Origin: an uncultured Cytophagales bacterium
GTDB taxonomy: Bacteria > Bacteroidota > Bacteroidia > Cytophagales > Cyclobacteriaceae
DNA length: 64,000 nucleotides
Assembly: GCA_913057175.1 (NCBI GenBank)
Contig: CAJXNP010000004.1
Location: forward strand, 124,001 to 188,000
Direction of reading: 5' to 3'
Each line of letters opens with the position of its first letter. Position 1 is the first letter of the stretch. The notes under the pieces are model-generated. The model worked only from the letters and a program-made list of their open reading frames with translations. It did not search any database and was not told the origin of the DNA. A program made the translations under genes and the position numbers. Shown in pieces: positions 51,109 through 59,976 of the stretch.

Positions 51109-52799
51109 GGACACTCGACTGGATTGTACTTCTTGGCACGCTCCTGTTTATTGTGATATATGGGATATGGAAAACACGTGGCAGTAAGAATATAGAAAGT
51201 TATCTGCTGGGAGATAAAAACATGAACTGGTGGACCATTGGATTGGGGATCATGGCCACCCAGGCTAGTGCCATTACCTTTCTTTCCGGTCCCGGACAGG
51301 CATATGATGATGGAATGCGGTTTATCCAGATCTATTTTGGATTGCCGATCGCCATGGTTTTTATTTCCATTGCTCTGGTCCCATTTTACCACAATCTGAA
51401 GGTTTATACAGCTTACGAATTCCTTGAAAAGCGATTTAATGTTGTGCTTCGGGTATTTACTGCATTCCTTTTCCTTACTCAAAGAGGTTTGGCAGCAGGG
51501 TTTACAATTTTTGCGCCTTCATTGATTTTATCCACGCTATTGGATTGGAATATTTATTATACCAACCTGGTCATAGGGGTTTTGGTTGTATTGTATACCG
51601 TTTCTGGTGGAGTAAAAGCGGTTGCCCAGACCCAGAAACAACAAATGTATGTCATCCTTGCAGGAATGATTATAGCGGGAGTGCTGGTTGTGAAAATGCT
51701 TCCGGAAAATGTTGGCTTTACCGATGCACTCCATCTTGCTGGAAAAACCGGCAGGTTAAATGTAGTCGATTTGGAATTTGACCCGTTTAGTCAGTACAAC
51801 ATTTGGTCGGGATTAATAGGTGGTTTATTTCTTTCGCTTTCTTATTTCGGAACGGATCAGTCGCAGGTACAAAGATATTTGACAGGCTCATCAATTACTC
51901 AAAGCAGGCTTGGTCTTATTTTTAATGGTATCGTCAAGATCCCCATGCAATTCCTGATCTTACTTGTAGGCGCATTGGTTTACGTTTTTTACATATTTAA
52001 TGCTCCACCGCTTTTCTTTAACAATGTAGTTGAGGAAAATACCATTGAGTCGTCAGTAGGGCAGGAATATGTAACCTTGCAGGAGGATTACCAGGAAAAT
52101 CATCAACTAAAAAGGGAAAAGGCTTTTAATCTTTTGGATGCTATTTCCGCAAATGATGAATCTAAAATAGAAAGCGCAACCCGGGAACTGCAAGAAGCTG
52201 ACGAGCAATCCAAGTTGACAAAGGCTCAAGCCCTTAAGGTGATCAAAAAAGCAAACCCCGAAGCAGACACCAACGATACAAATTTTATTTTCCTCACCTA
52301 TGTGATCAATTTTTTACCAGCAGGTTTGGTTGGATTATTAATTGCAGTAATCCTATCAGCCTCTATGTCATCAACAGCCGGTGAACTGAATGCTTTGGCG
52401 TCCACAACCCTTATAGATGTTTACAAACGGCTTATTAAAAAGGATGGCTCAGACCAACACTATTTGAATGCTTCAAGGTGGATGACCGTTGCCTGGGGAA
52501 CTTATGCTGTTTTATTTGCTATGTACGCAAACCGGTTGGGTACATTGATCGAAGCGGTTAACCGATTGGGTTCTTTAGTTTACGGAACAATACTTGGAAT
52601 CTTTTTAGTGGCATTCTATTTCAAAAAACTTGGCTGGAGAAATACACTCATTGCAGCGTCTATATCTGAGATAATTATTCTTAGCCTTTGGGTCTTTACA
52701 AAAGTACCGTTCCTCTGGTACAATGTGATCGGGGCACTTTCAGTTATATTTTTCTCTGCCATTCTTGAAAAGATTCATCCCGAAAATTCAAAATCTTAA
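51105..52799 (+). CDS. Sodium/solute symporter (SSS family)
   Basis: The 564-residue protein has about 13 membrane helices. The SSS pattern includes the GLGIMATQASAITFLSGPGQAY region near the N-terminus, the AVAQTQKQQM loop, and the sodium-site-like helix with SLSYFGTDQSQVQRYL. Between two helices (about residues 310-400) lies an unusually long charged, probably soluble segment rich in Glu and Lys. The gene is translationally coupled to the preceding 48-residue protein. The substrate is unknown. Neighbours give no clue beyond a phosphatase upstream. Confidence 0.88.
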   Translation: MRTLDWIVLLGTLLFIVIYGIWKTRGSKNIESYLLGDKNMNWWTIGLGIMATQASAITFLSGPGQAYDDGMRFIQIYFGLPIAMVFISIALVPFYHNLKVYTAYEFLEKRFNVVLRVFTAFLFLTQRGLAAGFTIFAPSLILSTLLDWNIYYTNLVIGVLVVLYTVSGGVKAVAQTQKQQMYVILAGMIIAGVLVVKMLPENVGFTDALHLAGKTGRLNVVDLEFDPFSQYNIWSGLIGGLFLSLSYFGTDQSQVQRYLTGSSITQSRLGLIFNGIVKIPMQFLILLVGALVYVFYIFNAPPLFFNNVVEENTIESSVGQEYVTLQEDYQENHQLKREKAFNLLDAISANDESKIESATRELQEADEQSKLTKAQALKVIKKANPEADTNDTNFIFLTYVINFLPAGLVGLLIAVILSASMSSTAGELNALASTTLIDVYKRLIKKDGSDQHYLNASRWMTVAWGTYAVLFAMYANRLGTLIEAVNRLGSLVYGTILGIFLVAFYFKKLGWRNTLIAASISEIIILSLWVFTKVPFLWYNVIGALSVIFFSAILEKIHPENSKS

Positions 52800-52894
52800 C
52801 AATCTCTTAATATCAATGTTATTGGAAAATTAATTTAATGTTACCTATTTCACGGTTTCTTAACATTAAGACTGCAATAGATTAATTTTTATTA

Positions 52895-54100
52895 ATGAGG
52901 AAAAAGGCATTTTTAACGCTGGCAGCTATATTTTTTGCCTTGGTTACTTATTGTCAGGAAAATAATCCATCTGACGAAAAAGGAAAAGTTGTCGCTCGTT
53001 ACGACAAAAATGGTTTGAATATTGAAAGTACAGACGGATTTTTTTCGTTGCAACCAGAATTAAGGTTTCAATTCAGGTTTTACTCTTCCTTTGATTCAAA
53101 CCCCAGGTCTGCTGATGGCTTTCATGCAGATAAGAGACCTTCAATCATCATAAGAAGGGCCAGGCTAAAAGCAAAGGGTCATGTGGGTAAAGAATTCATT
53201 AAATACGATTTTGAATATGAATTAGCGGCCTCCAGATTGCTTAATGCTAATTTGAAGTTCGAAAAATGGAGAGGTTTTAGTGCACGGATAGGTCAATATA
53301 AAGTGCCATATAATCGCGAACGTGATATTTCATCGGGCAAGCAAACCTTGATCGAACGTTCTATCGTCAACAGGGCTTTTACCATCGACCGGCAGGTTGG
53401 GATTACCATTTATGGGAATTTTGGGGCTGAAAGCATTGCGAATTTTGATTACATAGCTGCTGTTTATACAGGTACAGGCTTGTTAAGTCTCGCCAACGAT
53501 GATAGCAATATGATGTATATGGGAAGATTTCAATGGAATTTTATTGGAGAGCCGATACCCACCAGCGAAAGTGATTCAGACAGGAAAGGCAATGAAGCGC
53601 CCCGGGGATCCATTGCCTTGGCAGGAGCTACCAATATTAGCCCGTATACCCGTTTTTCATCCGGGGGCGGGGGATTGCTTGATGCATTTTTACGAGGAGA
53701 ACCAGGTCAGTATAAAGTCGACCAGGTCGTTCAGGATTTTATGTTTAAATACAAGGGAATATCAGTTTTACAGGAGCTTCATTATAAAAAGATAAATGAC
53801 AGAATTGACAATGTGGATCGTAATATGCGAGGATATTTTGTTCAGGTTGGATTTTTTCCCGGGTATGTAATTGATGGAATCACAAAAAACCTGCAATTCG
53901 CCTTTCGGATAGCCAATAACGATGAAAATATATCAGAGGATGAAGAGCAGTATCGGGATGAATTAACTTTTGGTGTGAATTACTATTTTAATGGGTTCAG
54001 AAATCGTCTTCAGACTGACTTTTCATTGCTTGACCTTCATACACCTGACGAAATCCATTCAACACAACGCTTCAGGATTCAATGGGATATTTCTTTTTAA
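52895..54100 (+). CDS. Phosphate-selective porin O/P-type outer-membrane protein
   Basis: The 401-residue protein has a signal peptide, a short charged segment, then beta-barrel strands alternating hydrophobic and charged residues. The opening EGFFSLQPELRFQFRFY-type region (FFSLQPELRFQFRF here), the IIRRARLKAKGHVGKEFIKYDFEYE strand pair, and the aromatic C-terminus RIQWDISF are typical of the OprP/OprO-like family in Bacteroidota. It probably forms an outer-membrane channel for phosphate or other anions. Motif repeats CTTAACA/CTTAATA lie about 90 bp upstream, but their role is unproven. It appears to be a single-gene unit. Confidence 0.83.
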   Translation: MRKKAFLTLAAIFFALVTYCQENNPSDEKGKVVARYDKNGLNIESTDGFFSLQPELRFQFRFYSSFDSNPRSADGFHADKRPSIIIRRARLKAKGHVGKEFIKYDFEYELAASRLLNANLKFEKWRGFSARIGQYKVPYNRERDISSGKQTLIERSIVNRAFTIDRQVGITIYGNFGAESIANFDYIAAVYTGTGLLSLANDDSNMMYMGRFQWNFIGEPIPTSESDSDRKGNEAPRGSIALAGATNISPYTRFSSGGGGLLDAFLRGEPGQYKVDQVVQDFMFKYKGISVLQELHYKKINDRIDNVDRNMRGYFVQVGFFPGYVIDGITKNLQFAFRIANNDENISEDEEQYRDELTFGVNYYFNGFRNRLQTDFSLLDLHTPDEIHSTQRFRIQWDISF

Positions 54101-54197
54101 AAGCCGGGAAACAGAAGGCTTAAAGGTGAACGACTTACCAATCTTTTTACGACTTACATTTTTATAGTATCAAATTAATTTTCAATTTTGCGCATCG

Positions 54198-54578
54198 ATG
54201 AGGTTTGTGAAAGTAATAGTTGTCTTTTCATTAATAATCAGCACACTGGCCAATACGCTGTTGGTGCCATTAGTGTATCTCGATTTCAACCTGCGGAGGG
54301 ACTATATCGCAACTGTTCTTTGTATCAACAGGGACAAGCCTATTACCATGTGCGGTGGCCATTGCTTTCTTGCAAAACAATTGAACAAGGCTCAGGAACA
54401 GCAGGAAAATGATCAAAATATCAACCTGAAGCCGCAGTTCACATTTTTCAAACACGAAGTCCAAACGATCTCTCTTGAATCCGGATTTTTAATCCAGGAG
54501 ATGGAGTTCCCCTTTGTAGTTGAACATATTTCAAACTCAGCTTTCGCTGATATTTTTCACCCACCACGGTTGGTTTAA
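54198..54578 (+). CDS. Small conserved protein with CGGHC motif (copper cluster)
   Basis: The 126-residue protein has an N-terminal signal or membrane anchor and a Cys-rich centre reading CINRDKPITMCGGHCFLAK, with Cys residues spaced to bind a metal. The rest is featureless. Similar small proteins in Bacteroidota sit upstream of metal-related outer-membrane genes. Here the next genes are MbnP and MbnH, so a copper role is likely but is inference. A second frame at 54188 is out of phase and not supported. A weak terminator-like hairpin follows it. Confidence 0.7.
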   Translation: MRFVKVIVVFSLIISTLANTLLVPLVYLDFNLRRDYIATVLCINRDKPITMCGGHCFLAKQLNKAQEQQENDQNINLKPQFTFFKHEVQTISLESGFLIQEMEFPFVVEHISNSAFADIFHPPRLV

Positions 54579-54597
54579 TTATTTCTGGTTATTGAGG

Positions 54598-54629
54598 TCA
54601 GCAGGGAATCATCCCACCTGACTGATTTT
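54598..54629 (+). terminator. Candidate terminator or attenuator before mbnP
   Basis: TCAGCAGGGA (54598-54607) pairs with TCCCACCTGA (54612-54621) except for two central mismatches, over a 4-base loop, and is followed by a short TTTTC. It lies about 75 bp before mbnP. The T-run is short, so termination may be partial. Confidence 0.4.
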
Positions 54630-54704
54630 CTTTGATTTTTCAAAAGTAATCCCGGTCAAGGCAAAATTTATGCTTTGATCATTTAAGAAATAATTAAACA
54701 AAAA

Positions 54705-55562
54705 ATGAAAAAATTATTATTGGCGTTAATCGCCACTATTGTGTTGTTTTCATCATGTGAGGAAAATGGTGAAGAAAACCCTGAGACATTCGGGACATTT
54801 CAATTGGAATTTGACAACGTGGTTGGGTCACAAAACATGTCGTTATCCGACCCTGGATCAGGTGATTACATGTACACAACCGATTCCGGGGAGCCCTTTA
54901 ACCTGACCCTTTTCGGTTATTACATCAGTAAGATCAAACTGGAAGGTCCAAATGGTGAGTTGTATGAAGATGAAGTAAACGTTTCGGCAAACGCAGATGA
55001 AGTGAAAGGGTATTACCATGTTTTGGAAAGCAATGCCTCTTCAAGGTTCATTACGCTTGATGATGTACCCGCCGGTTCTTACAACAAAGTCACTTTTACG
55101 GTAGGAGTAGAAGAAGACGGTGTGCAGGAAGGCGCTGCTGGCGGGGTGCTCGACCCTGCCGAGGGTGCGTGGTTCTGGAACTGGAATGCCGGGTACATTG
55201 GCTTTGCTATGGAAGGAGGCGCCCAGAATTCCGGGCAGGAAGAGGTAGTTGGTGATGGGTGGACGATTCATGAACATTCGTTTTCCTTCCATGTTGGTGG
55301 ATGGAAAGATGTCGAACCGGCCGAGGGTGAAGACCAAAAATTTGTGAATAATGTCAAGACCGTCACACTGGATTTTGACTCGAATGTGAGTGTTGCTGAA
55401 AATCTCTCGCCAAATGCACATATTATTGTAGATGCCCTGAAAATTCTGGATGGAGTAGGCGTGGACTTTTCTACCACATACTCAGTGCATGCGCCAAAAT
55501 TAGGTCAACCGTTTGCTGAGTTTATTCCTGACACGTTTATCCTGGATCATATTCATCAATAA
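54705..55562 (+). CDS. MbnP-family copper-binding lipoprotein
   Basis: The 285-residue protein has a lipoprotein signal (IVLFSSC) and the conserved body of MbnP-like proteins: LTLFGYYISKIKL, VPAGSYNKVTFTVGV, a Trp-rich AWFWNWNAGYIGF, a His pair in HEHSFSFHVGG, and a C-terminal His-containing end. In methanotrophs MbnP binds copper after a Trp is oxidised to kynurenine by the partner MbnH. The Trp-rich site and a diheme partner gene 2 bp downstream fit that scheme. No methanobactin peptide gene was seen. Confidence 0.85.
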   Translation: MKKLLLALIATIVLFSSCEENGEENPETFGTFQLEFDNVVGSQNMSLSDPGSGDYMYTTDSGEPFNLTLFGYYISKIKLEGPNGELYEDEVNVSANADEVKGYYHVLESNASSRFITLDDVPAGSYNKVTFTVGVEEDGVQEGAAGGVLDPAEGAWFWNWNAGYIGFAMEGGAQNSGQEEVVGDGWTIHEHSFSFHVGGWKDVEPAEGEDQKFVNNVKTVTLDFDSNVSVAENLSPNAHIIVDALKILDGVGVDFSTTYSVHAPKLGQPFAEFIPDTFILDHIHQ

Positions 55563-55563
55563 A

Positions 55564-56613
55564 ATGACAACGAAAAAGCAATATGCACATTTACATATCT
55601 TATGGATGTGCATATTCTTTAATTTTTCTTGCTCAGTTGATAAGGAAGCTAGTCCGGATCAGGCTTATGTGTTTGTCAAACCGGACAACTTTCCTGAGCC
55701 AACTTATACTTTTCAAAACAATCCGGTTACAAAGGATGGTTTTGAATTGGGAAAAAAGCTCTTTTTTGATCCTACTTTGTCACGGGATGGAAGCGTATCA
55801 TGCAACAATTGCCATATCCAGGGAACGGCATTTGCCGATTCACAGCAACACCCTCTTAGCGTAGGCGTGAATGATCAGCGCGGAATCAGGAATGCCCCTT
55901 CATTGGTTAATCTTGCATTTATGGAAGAATTTTTCTGGGATGGTGGAGTAACCCATTTGGATTTTGTGCCCATCAATGCAATTGAATCTGATTTTGAAAT
56001 GGATGAAACGCTTGCCAATGTGGTGAAAAAATTAAACGCCGATCCGGTTTATTTAGAATTGTTCAACAGTGCTTTTGGTATTGATAAAATTACCTCTCCA
56101 TATTTGCTTCATGCACTTTCCCAATTTACGGTCATGATGGTGTCGTCCAATTCTAAGTATGACAAGCACATGAGGGGGGAAGGTGAAACCCTGACGTCAG
56201 AAGAACTGGAAGGTATGGAAATATTTTCATCCAAATGCGGCTCATGTCATTCCGGTGAGCTGTTTTCTGATTTTTCTTTTAGAAATAATGGAATTAATGA
56301 TGTGTTCTCAGACATTGGCCGAGCAGGAATTTCCGAATTTGATGGAGATGTTGGCAAATTCCGCGTGCCGAGCCTTAGAAATGTCGCTTTGACTTCCCCG
56401 TACATGCATAATGCTAAATTTAATACTTTAGAGGAGGTCTTGGATCATTATGAAAATGGAGTGATCGATTCACCTTCACTGGATGAGGAACTAAAAAACG
56501 GGAGCCAACTGGGAATTCCTCTAAGCGAACAGGAGAAAGAAAAGGTCATTGCCTTTCTAAAAACCCTGACAGACAGGGAGTTTATTTCAGATACAAGATT
56601 TATGAACAGATGA
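55564..56613 (+). CDS. MbnH-type diheme cytochrome c peroxidase (MauG family)
   Basis: The roughly 349-residue protein has a lipoprotein-like signal ending FNFSC, then two haem motifs, CNNCH (C80, C83, H84) and CGSCH in the second half. A MauG/CCP-type core includes GVNDQRGIRNAPSLVNLAF and FRVPSLRNVALTSPYMHNA. The start at 55564 is chosen because it gives a clear signal peptide and lies 2 bp after the mbnP stop; the frame is open to 55513. It likely oxidises a Trp of MbnP to make its copper site. The last 4 bp overlap the next gene. Confidence 0.86.
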   Translation: MTTKKQYAHLHILWMCIFFNFSCSVDKEASPDQAYVFVKPDNFPEPTYTFQNNPVTKDGFELGKKLFFDPTLSRDGSVSCNNCHIQGTAFADSQQHPLSVGVNDQRGIRNAPSLVNLAFMEEFFWDGGVTHLDFVPINAIESDFEMDETLANVVKKLNADPVYLELFNSAFGIDKITSPYLLHALSQFTVMMVSSNSKYDKHMRGEGETLTSEELEGMEIFSSKCGSCHSGELFSDFSFRNNGINDVFSDIGRAGISEFDGDVGKFRVPSLRNVALTSPYMHNAKFNTLEEVLDHYENGVIDSPSLDEELKNGSQLGIPLSEQEKEKVIAFLKTLTDREFISDTRFMNR

Positions 56614-57563
56614 AAAAGATAATAGTAGTTCTTCTTCTTTTAGTAATTTCATCCTCTATAGTTTATGGTTGCGATGTGTGTGGTTGTAAATTGGGAGGGC
56701 TTTACTATGGTATTTTACCACAATACAATTCACATTTTGTTGGAGTTCGATACAGCCACGCTTCCTTTAATGCATCTATCACCTATGACAGCGAATACCT
56801 TGAAGACGAATACTCACACGACACTTATCAGAGAGTTGATCTTTACGGAAGATACGTTTTTCATCCGAAATTTCAGATGTACGCGATTGTACCATATTTA
56901 CGGAATCAGATGGACGGTAGTCACCAGGACGTAACCGAGAGTGGAGTAGGTGATCCTATGGTTCTGCTGTATTACAATCCTTTTAATACCGGCGATGAAG
57001 TTACAAACGATTGGAAGCATTCTCTTCTTCTGGGAGCAGGAGTAAAGTTGCCATTAGGGGACTTTGAAAGTGAAGACAATGGAGAACTCATCAATAGAAA
57101 CTTTCAATTGGGCTCTGGTAGCCTGGATTATTTGATTTCAATGAATTATACGTTGCGATTTAACAATCTGGGGTTAAACATTGAATCTTCTTACAAATAC
57201 AATACCGCTAATAAGTATGAATATAAATTTGGGAATCAATTGAACTCCAGTGTTTATCTATTCTACTATTTTCAAACCCCTCAAATCTCCTTTTTACCCT
57301 ATACGGGGATATATTTTGAATCGGCAGAAAAACATCTTGATGGTAAGGTCGAACAGCCTAATACAGGAGGATCAGCTACTTTTTGCTCGCTGGGGACCCA
57401 AGTGTTGCGGAATAATTTTACATTGGCCTTTCAATATCAAGCACCAATTTCTCAAAACTACAATTCCGATGAGATCTCAGAAATAAAAACGGGAAACAGA
57501 TTTATGATTAACCTGTTATATAATTTCTCTATGAAAGATAAATCGAAATTACTGACAGAATAG
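56610..57563 (+). CDS. Outer-membrane beta-barrel protein of the copper cassette
   Basis: The 317-residue protein has a signal peptide followed by a Cys-rich N-terminus (GCDVCGCKLGG) and beta strands typical of an outer-membrane barrel, ending in an aromatic-rich C-terminal strand (LLYNFSMK). The GCDVCGC start is a recurrent feature in Bacteroidota proteins found next to MbnP/MbnH and may bind copper at the mouth of the barrel. Its start overlaps the mbnH stop (ATGA). It could be a copper or small-ligand transporter. The transport role is inference. Confidence 0.78.
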   Translation: MKKIIVVLLLLVISSSIVYGCDVCGCKLGGLYYGILPQYNSHFVGVRYSHASFNASITYDSEYLEDEYSHDTYQRVDLYGRYVFHPKFQMYAIVPYLRNQMDGSHQDVTESGVGDPMVLLYYNPFNTGDEVTNDWKHSLLLGAGVKLPLGDFESEDNGELINRNFQLGSGSLDYLISMNYTLRFNNLGLNIESSYKYNTANKYEYKFGNQLNSSVYLFYYFQTPQISFLPYTGIYFESAEKHLDGKVEQPNTGGSATFCSLGTQVLRNNFTLAFQYQAPISQNYNSDEISEIKTGNRFMINLLYNFSMKDKSKLLTE

Positions 57564-57571
57564 ATGTCCTA

Positions 57572-57724
57572 CTATTTAGCATCCAGGTAGGACTTTGTGA
57601 CCCAAATCCGGTAACCAACAATGGCCTTGTCAATTTTCGACAGCTTGGTCAAATCCTTGTGGATATAACTCGGCAATATTTTCTTATTGATCTCGGAAAG
57701 TGTTTTGAAAAGCAGTTTTTTCAT
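57572..57724 (-). CDS. Conserved short basic protein
   Basis: This 50-residue protein, from ATG at 57724 to TAG at 57572-57574, reads MKKLLFKTLSEINKKILPSY, then HKDLTKLSKIDKAIVGYRI, ending KSYLDAK. It is rich in Lys and amphipathic. I recall a very similar short protein across Bacteroidota, sometimes mislabelled as SsrA-binding protein. The length and pattern are strikingly constant in that memory, but I cannot verify it here. It lies just downstream of the acetate-type symporter on the same strand. Function unknown. Confidence 0.7.
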   Translation of the reverse strand: MKKLLFKTLSEINKKILPSYIHKDLTKLSKIDKAIVGYRIWVTKSYLDAK

Positions 57725-57767
57725 ATCCTTTTGGAAAACCTACCACAAAAATAGTAAAAAATCATTT

Positions 57768-59462
57768 CTACATTTCTATTTCATGGGCTTCCTGCGCTCC
57801 TCTTGGATAACGAATGTGTTCTACCATTTTTCTAATTTCTTTCGGAGGCTTAGGGGTAAAACTCATGACGACCCATGCGACAAGAAAATTCAGGATCATT
57901 CCTACCGATCCAATGCCTTCAGGGGAAATTCCAAACAGCCAGTTGTCCGGAATGTTTGCTTCGGGATCGACAAATTTAAAAAATATGATATAGCCTGAGG
58001 TAAATAAAAGTCCTGTAATCATTCCTGCAATTGCACCTTCTTTATTCATTCGTTTGCTGAAAATTCCCAATACGATGATGGGAAAAAACGAAGATGCAGC
58101 CAATCCAAAGGCGAAAGCGACCGTGGCAGCGACATAATCCGGAGGATTAACACCAAAGTGACCCGCAAGCACGACCGCCAATCCAGCCGAAACCCGAGCA
58201 ACAATTAATTCCCCTTTTTCGGAAATGTCTGGTTTAAGTTGTTTCTTGATCAGGTCGTGTGAAATTGATGCTGATATAACCAATAATAGTCCGGCAGCCG
58301 TTGAGAGAGCTGCGGCTAACCCTCCAGCGGCAACCAGGGCAGTAACCCAGTTGGGGAGCTTGGCAATTTCCGGGTTGGCCAAAACCATGATATCCTGATC
58401 AATGGTCAATTCATTTTTCTCCGCGTCAGCTACATATTGAACTTTTCCATCCTGGTTTTTGTCATCAAATTCAATTAATCCAGTCATTTCCCATTTGTTA
58501 AACCAGCCGGGTAATTGATCATAACTAGCGTTGTTGACAGTATTGATGAGATTGGTTCGTGCGAAAGCGGCAATAGTAGGCGCAGTAGTGTAAAGTATTG
58601 CTATAAAAATCAGTGCATAACCAGCTGATAACCTGGCATGTTTGACTTTTGGAACTGTGAAGAAACGAACGATAACATGAGGCAGTCCGGCAGTGCCAAC
58701 CATTAATGCCATGGTGATAAAGAGCATATCGATCGTACTCTTTCTTCCTTCTGTGTATGGTGCAAAACCCAACTCTTCATGCAAGCCATCAAGTTTATCC
58801 AGCAGGAATGTTCCATCCGAAAGTGTACCACCAAAACCTAGTTGAGGAATGGGATTGTTGGTCATCATGATGCTGATGTAAATGGCTGGTACCATGAAGG
58901 CAAAAATCAGTATACAATATTGGGCAACCTGCGTGTAGGTTATCCCTTTCATTCCACCCAGGACCGCATAAAAGAAAACAATGAACATTCCGATGACAAC
59001 CCCGTAATTAACCGGAACTTCAAGAAATCGCGAAAATACCACTCCCACACCACGCATCTGGCCTGCCACATATGTGAAGGACACAAACAAAGCACATAAA
59101 ACTGCTACCGTCCGTGCCACATTGGAATAATATCTTTCCCCGACAAAGTCGGGTACCGTAAACTTTCCAAATTTCCTCAGGTATGGAGCCAACAACAGCG
59201 CGAGTAATACATATCCTCCTGTCCAGCCCATCAGATAAACGGAACCGCTGTAACCCATGAAGGAAATCAGACCGGCCATGGAGATAAAAGAGGCTGCAGA
59301 CATCCAGTCCGCTGCAGTGGCCATTCCATTCGCTAGAGGAGGGACTCCTCCACCTGCAATGTAAAAATCACCGGTTGAATGGGCTCTTGACCAGATGGCA
59401 ATTCCAATATAAATGATAAAGGTAGCTATGACGATAATATACGTCCAGGTTTGTACATCCAT
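57768..59462 (-). CDS. actP: Cation/acetate-type symporter (ActP-like, SSS family)
   Basis: The 564-residue protein has about 13 membrane helices and strong similarity in pattern to ActP: SMAGLISFMGYSGSVYLMGWTGGY, VLGGMKGITYTQVAQYCIL, GLPHVIVRFFTVPKVKHAR and VTALVAAGGLAAALSTAAGLLLV cores (motif parts only). A soluble insert (about 320-370) contains Asp-rich FDDKNQDGKVQYV. It follows its small partner DUF4212 gene by 30 bp. In Bacteroidota this pair takes up acetate, propionate or pyruvate with Na+. The exact substrate is inference. Confidence 0.9.
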   Translation of the reverse strand: MDVQTWTYIIVIATFIIYIGIAIWSRAHSTGDFYIAGGGVPPLANGMATAADWMSAASFISMAGLISFMGYSGSVYLMGWTGGYVLLALLLAPYLRKFGKFTVPDFVGERYYSNVARTVAVLCALFVSFTYVAGQMRGVGVVFSRFLEVPVNYGVVIGMFIVFFYAVLGGMKGITYTQVAQYCILIFAFMVPAIYISIMMTNNPIPQLGFGGTLSDGTFLLDKLDGLHEELGFAPYTEGRKSTIDMLFITMALMVGTAGLPHVIVRFFTVPKVKHARLSAGYALIFIAILYTTAPTIAAFARTNLINTVNNASYDQLPGWFNKWEMTGLIEFDDKNQDGKVQYVADAEKNELTIDQDIMVLANPEIAKLPNWVTALVAAGGLAAALSTAAGLLLVISASISHDLIKKQLKPDISEKGELIVARVSAGLAVVLAGHFGVNPPDYVAATVAFAFGLAASSFFPIIVLGIFSKRMNKEGAIAGMITGLLFTSGYIIFFKFVDPEANIPDNWLFGISPEGIGSVGMILNFLVAWVVMSFTPKPPKEIRKMVEHIRYPRGAQEAHEIEM

Positions 59463-59492
59463 TGAGTAGAAGGGTTAATTCAGGGTAAAAAA

Positions 59493-59756
59493 TTATTTTT
59501 CGTCGACATCAAATTTCTTGTCCAGTCGGTTCATCATCCACACATATGCGAAAATTAAAATGACAAATGAATAGATAGATCCTTGCTGGGCAAACCAGAA
59601 ACCCAGTTTAAAACCGCCTACTCTGATTTGATTAAGCTGATCGGCAAACAGTATCCCAAAGCCAAATGATACAATAAACCAAATGGTCAACAGGATGACG
59701 AGGTATTTCAGATTCTGTTTCCAGTATTTTTCAAGATTCTTTTTGGTAGCTTTCAT
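59493..59756 (-). CDS. DUF4212 symporter small subunit
   Basis: The 87-residue protein has two membrane helices and the DUF4212 pattern: KKNLEKYWKQNLKYLVILL at the N-terminus, FGFGILFADQLNQIR, and a helix with GFWFAQQGSIYSFVILIFAY. It is typically encoded immediately before an ActP-type permease and is thought to be its small subunit. Here the permease follows by 30 bp. The assignment is firm, while its mechanistic role is not known. Confidence 0.92.
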   Translation of the reverse strand: MKATKKNLEKYWKQNLKYLVILLTIWFIVSFGFGILFADQLNQIRVGGFKLGFWFAQQGSIYSFVILIFAYVWMMNRLDKKFDVDEK

Positions 59757-59880
59757 GCCCGGTAAAAGATCATATAGTGAATAAAAAATAAGACTGAATC
59801 CCTAAAGATAGGGTATTTAAGAATTATTACAATTATTATGGTGAAATGGTGGAATTTTTGAATTTCAAGGTATCAATAGA

Positions 59881-59915
59881 TCATTCACCGATTTATGACG
59901 GTCATTCACCGATTT
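59881..59915. promoter_or_regulatory. 14-bp direct repeat at 21-bp spacing, candidate LytTR site
   Basis: TCATTCACCGATTT occurs at 59881-59894 and 59902-59915, identical, 21 bp apart from start to start. LytTR-type regulators bind two direct repeats placed about two helical turns apart. The operon that follows (start at 59977) encodes a LytS-like kinase and a LytTR regulator, so this is a good candidate for its own control site. Binding is inferred. Confidence 0.6.
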
Positions 59916-59976
59916 CAAATTCTTAATAATAAGGTGTTTGTTCAATTTTCGATCATCATCAAAAAATATATAAACA

